Shown: positions 57,738 to 64,000 of the stretch, piece by piece
Numbering within the stretch: the first letter of the stretch is position 1
Layout of the letters: each line of letters opens with the position of its first letter
NCBI GenBank assembly: GCA_016932035.1
Contig: JAFGDR010000031.1
Coordinates: 62,001-126,000, forward strand
Origin: Candidatus Cloacimonadota bacterium
GTDB taxonomy: Bacteria > Cloacimonadota > Cloacimonadia > JGIOTU-2
Direction: 5' to 3'
Length of the DNA: 64,000 nt
Notes under the pieces: model-generated
Told to the model about the DNA's origin: nothing
The model's database searches: none
The model's input: the letters and a program-made list of their open reading frames with translations, nothing else
Program-made: the position numbers and the translations under genes

Positions 57738-58685
57738 TTATTTTTTCTTTAACAAATATACAAAAAACGGTGCACCAAAAAGTGCGGTAATAACCCCAAC
57801 AGGGATTTCGATTACAAGCACAGAACGTGCTATAGTATCACACAGAACAAGGAATGTTGCACCAAGCAGAGCGGAAAGCGGAAGCGTGTAACGATTATCC
57901 GACCCGATCAAAAGACGCGCTATATGCGGAATGATCAAACCAACAAAGCCGATAATCCCGACGAAAGATACGATTATACCAACGAGGAATGAAGTGAGAA
58001 TAAAAAGATACTTTCGCGTTTTATAGACATTTACACCGAGCGTTTCTGCTGAATAATCTCCCATTGAAAGGACATTTAGTCTTACAGAAAAGAAGCAGAG
58101 AACAGCCACTCCGACGATTGAACATCCAACAATAATCCAGAGCAGAAAAGCATTGGAATGTGAGAAAATAAATCCAAGATTTCCCATAAGAATTGAGAAA
58201 ATCTGCGCCAGGTCTTTATGAAAAACACTCATCAAAAATGCAATGATCGCAGAAAAGAACATGTTGACGATCACACCAGAGAGGATAAGTCGGGTTTTGT
58301 CTACGTGCCTTTGTTTTTGTGCTATCTTCCAGACAAGTATCATTGTTACAAGTGCACCAAGAAAACCGAAAATGGGCATAAGGTAAACTTTTTTTAAGAG
58401 AAGCCCGATGATGCTGCCAAGTGCTGCACCGGAAGAAATACCAAGAAGATAAGGTTCTGCAAGAGGATTGTGAAGCATGCCCTGAAGCACACCACCGGTC
58501 GATGCAAGAATGAGTCCTGCTGCAATACCGAGAAGAATTCGCGGAAGACGTATATTGAAAAGAATATTTCTGCCGATTTCTGATAGAGAAAAAAGATTTA
58601 CTGAACTTCCCCCGATCTGTAACGATATAAAGACGACAATGAGGAGTGCTATAAAAGCAAAAACAAGGTAAAGTTTTTTATTCAT
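57738..58685 (-). CDS. btuC: Corrinoid ABC transporter permease BtuC
   Basis: 315 residues from the ATG that overlaps the btuF stop (ATGAATAA); a longer frame runs into btuF. About ten membrane helices with FecCD-family motifs NIRLPRILLGIAAGLILAST, GGVLQGMLHNPLAEPYLLG and GFVGLIIPHIARLLIG. The permease of the BtuCDF importer. Substrate specificity is supported by the cobalamin riboswitch upstream of btuF. Confidence 0.92.
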   Translation of the reverse strand: MNKKLYLVFAFIALLIVVFISLQIGGSSVNLFSLSEIGRNILFNIRLPRILLGIAAGLILASTGGVLQGMLHNPLAEPYLLGISSGAALGSIIGLLLKKVYLMPIFGFLGALVTMILVWKIAQKQRHVDKTRLILSGVIVNMFFSAIIAFLMSVFHKDLAQIFSILMGNLGFIFSHSNAFLLWIIVGCSIVGVAVLCFFSVRLNVLSMGDYSAETLGVNVYKTRKYLFILTSFLVGIIVSFVGIIGFVGLIIPHIARLLIGSDNRYTLPLSALLGATFLVLCDTIARSVLVIEIPVGVITALFGAPFFVYLLKKK

Positions 58686-59505
58686 TTTGCTTAGACAATT
58701 CTGAAAGTTTTTGAATGCCCTGTACAACTCTCGGACCAGCTCGAAGGAGCAGATCAGGATCGATATCTTCTGTTGTGTATATGTTGTTTGTCTTTACTGC
58801 TGAGATGGTTTGCCATCCAAGCCTGCTTGTGATATCCTTCTTTGTTGCATTCGGATAGGTGATGATAATAATATCAGGATCGAGTTTCACGATATTTTCT
58901 GATGAGACAGCACAGTATTCTCGCGGCAATTCAGGGAAGATATTTTCAAGACCAGTTGCTCGAAGAAGGTCTCCAACAAAGGAACCTGAAGACGCAGTCA
59001 TAAGAGGTTTGTTGTATATTTCAATATAAACGGATGGCTTATTGGTTAGTTTTGGAATTTTCTCGATTTTCTGCTGCATGTATTGAACAAGTGAATCAGC
59101 TTCTTGGTCATGATGAAGAAGTTCACCTACCGAGACTATTGTTTCGTATAATGATGTTAATGATGAAGGAAAGAAGCGAAAAACCTCCATTCCGAGTTTC
59201 TCAAGTTGATGGGATAGTATCTCCTGTTCCATACCTGTACAAAGTACTGCATCCGGTTCTAGTGCAGCGATCTTTTCGATGCTTGGTGAGCTGAAGCTGC
59301 CAACAGAATTTATTTCATGTAACTCATCCGGGTAGTCACACTCCAGCACGATACCGATTATGTGTTCCTCAGCACCGAGCACACAGATTATCTCTGCCAG
59401 TTCGGGAGATAGCACAACAATCCGGGGATGTGGTGCATTTACAGGTTGGCGGCCAGTACAACTCAGCATGAAGATTAGAAAAACCAGGATAATACTTTTT
59501 TTCAT
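58678..59505 (-). CDS. btuF: Corrinoid-binding lipoprotein BtuF
   Basis: 275 residues, type III periplasmic binding protein. Signal peptide with lipobox MLSC (Cys16), then RIVVLSPELAEIICVLGAEE as at the start of BtuF/FhuD proteins, GSFSSPSIEKIAALEPDAVL and a C-terminal lobe. No obvious ribosome site: the ATG follows directly after the U-run of the terminator hairpin, so translation start may also be structured. It is the first gene after the cobalamin riboswitch. Confidence 0.9.
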   Translation of the reverse strand: MKKSIILVFLIFMLSCTGRQPVNAPHPRIVVLSPELAEIICVLGAEEHIIGIVLECDYPDELHEINSVGSFSSPSIEKIAALEPDAVLCTGMEQEILSHQLEKLGMEVFRFFPSSLTSLYETIVSVGELLHHDQEADSLVQYMQQKIEKIPKLTNKPSVYIEIYNKPLMTASSGSFVGDLLRATGLENIFPELPREYCAVSSENIVKLDPDIIIITYPNATKKDITSRLGWQTISAVKTNNIYTTEDIDPDLLLRAGPRVVQGIQKLSELSKQNE

Positions 59506-59506
59506 G

Positions 59507-59568
59507 AAAAAAACCCAATCTCGGTGGAAATTGGGTTCTCATTGTATGAGAATTATTTCTTCCACCGA
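59507..59568 (-). promoter_or_regulatory. Riboswitch expression platform: terminator and antiterminator
   Basis: Reading on the minus strand, terminator stem AACCCAAT/ATTGGGTT (59530-59537 with 59512-59519, ten-base loop) runs into seven U (59507-59513) and then the btuF ATG. An upstream segment TCGGTGGAA (59560-59568) is the perfect complement of the terminator loop (59521-59529), and a small hairpin TTCTCAT/ATGAGAA (59536-59552) lies between. It forms the alternative antiterminator. Coupling to ligand is inferred from the aptamer immediately upstream. Confidence 0.8.
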
Positions 59569-59586
59569 AAAATAATCGTCTAATAC

Positions 59587-59759
59587 ATAAGGCAGGTTTC
59601 CTGGCTTACAGCGAAACGAGGATGCCTTCCCATTCCCAATTGATCGGGATCAGTGACGTCTCCTCTTGAAGATGCTGATTACAGTGGCGGGGACCGCTTC
59701 CGATTTTCACGGAATTCCCTCTTGGTATTATGCCAATAGCACGCACACAAGCACCTTAT
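59587..59759 (-). promoter_or_regulatory. Cobalamin riboswitch aptamer
   Basis: On the minus strand the order of conserved blocks is ATAAGGTGC (P1 start), AGAGGGAATTCCGTGAAAAT, AGCGGTCCCCGCC, the B12 box GCCACTGTAA, GGGAAGGC and GCCAGGAAACCTGCCTTAT, closing P1. This is a complete class I cobalamin riboswitch. It lies upstream of btuF-btuC and should turn off expression when cobalamin is plentiful. Confidence 0.95.
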
Positions 59760-59771
59760 ATATTACACACT

Positions 59772-59777
59772 ATTATA
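59772..59777 (-). promoter_or_regulatory. Candidate -10 box of the btuFC transcript
   Basis: TATAAT on the minus strand, 13 bases before the aptamer start. No good -35 at 17 bases; a TTGACA at 59806-59811 is too far away (28 bases). Confidence 0.35.
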
Positions 59778-59951
59778 GTTGGATTGGAAAGATATGAAGA
59801 ATGGTTGTCAAATATCTTGGGATATTAGTTTGGTTGTGAAAAGAAATCTTTCAGGAGTATGATATTGTTTATGTTACTATTTAAATAACAGAAAACACAG
59901 AAATTTTGGAAGTTATTGTGAAGCAAATTTGTCGTGAATTACCTTGTAATT

Positions 59952-60725
59952 TTAAAAGGTATTATCTTCTTTTAATAAGATTTCGTTTATAACTTCTCCT
60001 ATTTTATTAAGGTTATAAACTTTTGAAGAATTTAAATATTCAGATATGGATTTAGATAAGCTCGGTAATAATTTATCTTTATTTAACTTTTTTAAAAGGG
60101 GTAATATTCGATAACTTACACCATCTACTGAGATATTATCGTTAATTCGGTCAACAAATATTTTGTAATTATAATCTGTTATTGGATTTCCTTTCGGAGT
60201 TTTTCCATATACCTTTTCAATATTATCATCTTGGTGAAATTTATATTTCCGCTTGTTTGAAGCCAATTGGTCTGCAAACTCAACACTTCCTCGTATATTA
60301 CATCTATCACGTTCGACTTCTTTGCATATACTCCAAATAGAGAATAGTATAGCTTGAGTATATTTCTTTTCTTTTTGAAGAAAAATTCTCATTTGGTTAG
60401 CAATTTCTGCTTGTGAAAAGACATCTACAAATTTAACATTGAGTTCATTTAGAATTCTCCACCCCTCATCGTTTTTATTAGCTAGTTGTAAGTACATAGG
60501 AAGCCTCAGGCGTTCTTTAATCATAAGATCATTAGATCCCTTTAAAGAGAATGCCTCTTTCAGTATTTTACAAGCTTCATCATACTTTTTTTCATTTTTT
60601 AGGATTGTAGCTTTCTTTAACTTCTCTCTAGCAGGATTTATCTCATTATTAACAACAAGTTTTACGCCAAATTCAATTTTTGATTGTTTTTTATTACTAG
60701 AGAATATATTTTTAAAAAAATCCAA
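59952..60725 (-). CDS. Unrecognised TPR-like protein; start codon uncertain
   Basis: 257 residues of soluble, Lys/Asn-rich sequence. ILKNEKKYDEACKILKEAFS looks like a TPR helix pair; the C-terminal half is not recognisable. The frame can only start at a TTG. The ATG with an ideally spaced AGGA (60727-60729) is one base out of frame because of a seven-T tract just after it; with six T the product would begin MFGFFKNIFSSNKK. This may be a sequencing error, a phase-variable tract or slippage. It lies in AT-rich DNA with no link to neighbouring genes. Confidence 0.6.
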   Translation of the reverse strand: MDFFKNIFSSNKKQSKIEFGVKLVVNNEINPAREKLKKATILKNEKKYDEACKILKEAFSLKGSNDLMIKERLRLPMYLQLANKNDEGWRILNELNVKFVDVFSQAEIANQMRIFLQKEKKYTQAILFSIWSICKEVERDRCNIRGSVEFADQLASNKRKYKFHQDDNIEKVYGKTPKGNPITDYNYKIFVDRINDNISVDGVSYRILPLLKKLNKDKLLPSLSKSISEYLNSSKVYNLNKIGEVINEILLKEDNTF

Positions 60726-61110
60726 ACATAGTAATTTCCTATTCTTTTTCTGTAGTATATCATCTTATTAATAGTACAAAAAGTACAATAATCTTAAAAT
60801 ATTCACAATTCATAACACACTTATATTATTCAATAATAATTACAACAAATTAAAGAAATATTTCATAATTTCCCTGTCAATATTTTATATTACACAAAAA
60901 ATTTTGTATACTATACATAGCGAGTATTAATGCAATACTTGATAGACTATCAAAAGTACTTTTATGGGAGTGCATGTCTTAAGTGGATTGAGAAAATTCT
61001 AGAATGAAACGTAAAAAGTTTTAAGGAATAGACTTTCGATTATGCTACGAATTACTCCATCCGGGAGTATGACAAAGGTTTTTATATAATCTCAAGCTAA
61101 GGGCGTCTAA
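60726..61110. other. AT-rich gene-free stretch
   Basis: About 385 bases with no supported open frame on either strand. A TTGACA occurs on the minus strand near 60874-60879 and could belong to the promoter of the TPR-like gene. A small dyad TACTCC/GGAGTA (61053-61069) lies after the stop of the gene to the right. No tRNA or known RNA motif was recognised. It could contain decayed coding sequence, as short frames interrupted by stops occur, but I cannot identify a source. Confidence 0.3.
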
Positions 61111-61542
61111 TTATTGATTTTTGATTGGATGTTCATGAGTCATAATGGTTTGATTTTGTATTTTTCCTGAAGATGTATCTAAAGTGTCAATAGCTGAAGG
61201 TAATGCTACTACTAATGTTATTAAGGCTATTACTAATAATGTTATTGTAAGAGTTTTTAATGACTTATTCAGTCTCCAGTCTTTAAATTTATCATGCAGT
61301 TTCCAACAATTGCTTGTATCAATTTTATAACGGTCCTTACAGTCTATACGATCAACAAAAGAACAATATTCATCTCCTAGACTTTTTTGTATTTTATTAA
61401 ATTTACTTTCATCAAAATTAAGTATTTTTAGCATTTCCTCTTTGTAAAAATGTGGATTGAATTCCTCCTTTTTAGAAGCGTATTCCAGAAGCACAAATAA
61501 AAATTCTTCTCGTTCTTTTTGAGCCTTATTTATTACTTTCAT
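61111..61542 (-). CDS. Small protein with one membrane helix, unrecognised
   Basis: 143 residues from the ATG with AAGGA seven bases upstream; a TTG 21 codons earlier is less likely. The N-terminal ~95 residues are charged and helical with three Cys (EYCSFVDRIDCKD, SNCWKLHD). Residues about 105-125 form a transmembrane helix (LTITLLVIALITLVVALP), followed by a short polar tail. No family is recognised. It lies between the unrecognised TPR-like gene and the HPP gene. Confidence 0.55.
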   Translation of the reverse strand: MKVINKAQKEREEFLFVLLEYASKKEEFNPHFYKEEMLKILNFDESKFNKIQKSLGDEYCSFVDRIDCKDRYKIDTSNCWKLHDKFKDWRLNKSLKTLTITLLVIALITLVVALPSAIDTLDTSSGKIQNQTIMTHEHPIKNQ

Positions 61543-61614
61543 ATCAATTTCCTTATAGCTAATTTTTGCTTTGTTCAAAATATGAAATGCCCTATCATTT
61601 ACCAATCATTTAAA

Positions 61615-62100
61615 TTATACAAGGTCGCGGATTACATTCTTGAAAATATCGTGGATAGCAGCAAGTAGTATTGAGAATATGACAACAGCAAAAGCTATCT
61701 CCCATGAAAATCCTATCAAAGCTATACCAAGTGCAGTTCCGCATGCAGGAGGATGCTCGCAGTCTATCATGACCATTATGAACATCGAAATTCCAACCGA
61801 TGCAGCAAGTATGAGTATCTCAATATAGAAAGACGAGAAAGGTATAAGGGATATCAAAGAACCAACGAGCAAACCCGTAAGATGTCCACCAATTATGCTT
61901 CTGGGACGTGCGGAAACGCTGTTCGGCATAGCGAATACAATAAAGACCGTTGCACCGATAGAAGCGATCACGATCGCATTGCTGAATTTGAGGATGATGA
62001 GAATGAGAAATACTGAAACAGTTGCGAAAAGGCTTTGAAAGAGATAGTTTTTCCAGTGCTGGGCTAGCTCAGTTTTATTTTTTCTAAATGTTTTTCTCAT
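61615..62100 (-). CDS. HPP-family membrane protein
   Basis: 161 residues, four to five helices, with the family signature DCEHPPACGTALG. The HPP domain occurs in integral membrane proteins, some of which are nitrite transporters in plastids and cyanobacteria. Short form without CBS domains. It starts 3 bases after the PII-like gene stop, so the two are coupled. The transported substrate cannot be told. Confidence 0.88.
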   Translation of the reverse strand: MRKTFRKNKTELAQHWKNYLFQSLFATVSVFLILIILKFSNAIVIASIGATVFIVFAMPNSVSARPRSIIGGHLTGLLVGSLISLIPFSSFYIEILILAASVGISMFIMVMIDCEHPPACGTALGIALIGFSWEIAFAVVIFSILLAAIHDIFKNVIRDLV

Positions 62101-62103
62101 AGT

Positions 62104-62418
62104 CTAAATTATTTTTTCTATTGGAAGTAATACGATATTTCCAATTCCATCGTCAACAAAATTCACATCCGACCGTTTAAGTTCTTCCAACATAAAATCA
62201 ATTTGAGTATTATCGACTACGGCCATGATGAGGTTTGTGAATTGCTTTTCGTCGCCGAATGTACTTCTAAAACCAGCGAATAGCGGCATGCTGAAAGTCA
62301 ATTTATGACTCAAGGATTCTCCGCTGAGAACAATAGTGTCTTCGACCCCGGCTTCTGTCAGAGCCATCATTATATCATCTAAGTATTTTACTTTGTAAAG
62401 CTGCAATATCATATACAT
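62104..62418 (-). CDS. PII-like signalling protein
   Basis: 104 residues with the ferredoxin-like PII/CutA layout: MILQLYKVKYLDDIMMALTE, then AVVDNTQIDFMLEEL and NIVLLPIEKII near the C-terminus. The T-loop region is short and the classical uridylylated Tyr51 site is not clear. AGGTGACACT precedes the ATG. It is placed between an antiporter and an HPP protein and may regulate one of them by ligand binding. Family membership is moderate, ligand unknown. Confidence 0.65.
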   Translation of the reverse strand: MYMILQLYKVKYLDDIMMALTEAGVEDTIVLSGESLSHKLTFSMPLFAGFRSTFGDEKQFTNLIMAVVDNTQIDFMLEELKRSDVNFVDDGIGNIVLLPIEKII

Positions 62419-62436
62419 AGTGTCACCTAATAAAAA

Positions 62437-63657
62437 TTAATCTCCTCTGTCTGCAAGGGCTTCTCCCGATTTGAATAGAGCCCATTTAAGAAATATCGGT
62501 CCAACAAGCATGACGAGAAACGTCGTTGCAGTAACGGTGCTGATGATCTGGTTCGCATACAGTGACATGCCAAGATTTTCAAGGGTCTTGGATGCTGCTA
62601 GAGCTAATCCGATCGCAACACCTGCCTGGTCAAGAAGACAGAATCCCAGATATTTCCGAACAGGTTCTGTTGCGTGGGAGAGCGAACCGCCAACGTAAGC
62701 ACCTACCCATTTGCCTGAAGAACGTGCGAGAATATAGACAATTGCAAGAAGTCCGAATTTTATCAATAATGAAAGGTCAAGACGGGCACCGACAAGTACG
62801 AAGAACCAAACATAGATCGGTGGCGACCAATCACCGAGGGCAGTGAATATTTTCCGGGCATTGATCGGTTTTGAGTTGATGACCACGATTCCCATAGCCA
62901 TGTTTAGAAGGATGGGAGAAAGTTTCAAAATCTCAGCAATGCCGCAATTTAGAAGAATGATGCCAAGCGAAAAGATGAGGAGTTTGACCCGGTCATGTAT
63001 GCGTTGACTCACCAGCATCATAAGAAATCCAATTGCAACTCCGATAATAACGGAGAGGAACATTTCAAGACCAGCTGTACCCAGTGCAGAAAGAATGGAT
63101 GATGCTGTGCTCGTGTGCACATCTCCAAGAAAGATTAATGCAACCGGCATAATGATGATATAAATAACAAGCGCAAGAATATCATCCAATCCGACAATTG
63201 CATAGAGTGTTGTTGTTAATGTTCCTTTTGCTTTATACTCACGAACAACTTCCACTGTAGCTGCTGGAGCTGTGGCAACGGCAAGTGCGCCGAAAATAAG
63301 TCCAAGTGGGATGCTTTTAAGAAGGAGACTCAACGCAATACTAACAAAAAAGAACGCACCAAAGGATTCAAAAAACAGCGTATAAATAATAACTTTTCCC
63401 AATTTTTTTATTTCACTCCATCTTAACGCACCACCGATACCAAAACCGATAAGCGATAGTGTAACGACATTAATGATCTCGAGTGACCTAATCTGTTCAT
63501 AGGAAATAAAATTAAAAACACTTGGACCAAGCAATGCTCCAGCAATAATATAACCTACAATAAGTGGTGATTTTAGAAGTTTTGCACCATTCGAGAAGAT
63601 AAGCGCAGCAATGAGTGATATTCCAAGAAAAATAAAAATGAAATGAGTTGTATACAT
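62437..63657 (-). CDS. Cation:proton antiporter of the CPA2/Kef type
   Basis: 406 residues with about 12 helices. Motifs: KSPLIVGYIIAGALLGPSVF in the first helices, ATAPAATVEVVREYKAKGT and GLDDILALVIYIIIMP with the ion-binding Asp-Asp pair. There is no C-terminal TrkA-N domain, so it is a core antiporter (Na+/H+ or K+/H+). It is directly coupled to the upstream PTS EIIA-like gene (TAGATG). Confidence 0.9.
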   Translation of the reverse strand: MYTTHFIFIFLGISLIAALIFSNGAKLLKSPLIVGYIIAGALLGPSVFNFISYEQIRSLEIINVVTLSLIGFGIGGALRWSEIKKLGKVIIYTLFFESFGAFFFVSIALSLLLKSIPLGLIFGALAVATAPAATVEVVREYKAKGTLTTTLYAIVGLDDILALVIYIIIMPVALIFLGDVHTSTASSILSALGTAGLEMFLSVIIGVAIGFLMMLVSQRIHDRVKLLIFSLGIILLNCGIAEILKLSPILLNMAMGIVVINSKPINARKIFTALGDWSPPIYVWFFVLVGARLDLSLLIKFGLLAIVYILARSSGKWVGAYVGGSLSHATEPVRKYLGFCLLDQAGVAIGLALAASKTLENLGMSLYANQIISTVTATTFLVMLVGPIFLKWALFKSGEALADRGD

Positions 63658-64000
63658 CTAATCCTGCGTTTTGATAAGAGAATACATGTCTTGCGGAGAT
63701 TGAGCAGAGAGGAGTTTTTGTACAAATGATCTGTTTTTCAGACGAAGAACAAGACGGGACAGAAGGCGAATATAATCCTTGTCCTGCGTATCCGAAGCAC
63801 CGATCATGAATATGAGAGAAACCGGTTTGTTGTCTATGGATTCATACTCAAGCCCTTCTACTTTTCTGCCGAGTGCGATAACAAAATCCTGTATGGATTT
63901 GTCACGTATGTGGGGAACAGCAATGCCATATCCAATGCCGGTACTCATTAGTTTTTCCCGGTCATAAATTTTCTTAAGAAATAGTTTTGGGTCAGTAATA
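63658..64000 (-). CDS. PTS EIIA (fructose/nitrogen type) domain protein, 5' end missing
   Basis: The frame is open to the right edge; about 113 codons are present and an internal Met (63948) is not necessarily the start. It shows MSTGIGYGIAVPHIRDKSIQ, with the phosphorylatable His of EIIA in PHIRD, then GRKVEGLEYESIDNKPVSLI and FMIGASDTQDKDYIRLLSRL. Such stand-alone EIIA domains often have regulatory roles. Encoded just upstream of a cation/proton antiporter, so control of ion transport by phosphorylation is plausible. Confidence 0.85.
   Translation of the reverse strand, partial: ITDPKLFLKKIYDREKLMSTGIGYGIAVPHIRDKSIQDFVIALGRKVEGLEYESIDNKPVSLIFMIGASDTQDKDYIRLLSRLVLRLKNRSFVQKLLSAQSPQDMYSLIKTQD

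Noticed and set aside
59772-59811. TTGACA and TATAAT before the cobalamin riboswitch as one promoter
   Set aside because: They are 28 bases apart, too far for a sigma-70 promoter; only the -10 is listed, with low confidence.
60900-61100. Possible decayed transposase or other gene in the gap
   Set aside because: Short frames broken by stops were seen but none resembled a known family.

Overview
The window looks like chromosome of an uncultured, AT-rich, Gram-negative (diderm) bacterium of the FCB group. A Cloacimonadota-like organism is my best guess. The grounds are TonB and barrel outer-membrane proteins, many secreted beta-propellers, a C-terminal module of the type IX secretion sorting kind, an unusual type IV pilus-like locus, and a predicted Na+-coupled F-type ATP synthase. 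The assignment is inference from gene content; no rRNA gene or other phylogenetic marker was examined.

Layout. (1) 1-25.7 kb, all on the minus strand. Reading leftwards from 18.1 kb is a type IV pilus/type II secretion-like operon: major pilin, PilC, PilB, two small pilin-like proteins, two large beta-rich membrane-tethered proteins, a kinase-like membrane protein without a catalytic domain, a receiver-cNMP protein, PilT, a PilM-PilN-TPR-SPOR-TPR fusion, a PilO-like protein, a short secretin and a fibronectin/propeller lipoprotein. Upstream of it lie a TPR membrane protein and two kinase/regulator pairs, one of them NtrC-like. A good sigma-54 promoter match sits directly before the pilin gene, so the regulator and the pilus probably form one circuit. 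(2) 25.8-39.0 kb, plus strand: mnmG-rsmG-parA-parB, an M23 peptidase, a bactofilin, then an 11-gene ATP synthase operon closed by a strong terminator. The synthase has a three-hairpin c subunit beside a normal one-hairpin c subunit, an enlarged alpha subunit and a Lys-rich tail on beta. (3) 39-48.5 kb, plus strand: a LysM glycoside-hydrolase-like protein, a lipoprotein, a 58-residue membrane protein missed by length cut-offs, a HATPase-GNAT fusion, an acyl-CoA ligase-like enzyme, a membrane protein, an APC permease, a leucine-rich-repeat protein and an outer-membrane barrel. The last two are followed by the orphan 3' tail of a second APC permease gene.

(4) 48.6-59.8 kb: a lipoprotein propeller, folC, and a corrinoid uptake set. 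btuF-btuC follow a cobalamin riboswitch with a recognisable terminator/antiterminator. btuD, a TonB receptor and a secreted YVTN propeller (possible BtuG analogue) lie further on in the same direction. The set is split by an opposite-strand rrf2-iscS-iscU block whose IscU carries a DUF59-like domain. (5) 59.9-64 kb, minus strand: two unrecognised genes in AT-rich DNA, then an HPP membrane protein, a PII-like protein, a cation/proton antiporter and a PTS EIIA-like domain cut by the window edge.

No rRNA, tRNA, CRISPR array, insertion sequence or prophage was recognised. All functions come from reading motifs and context; no database search was run.
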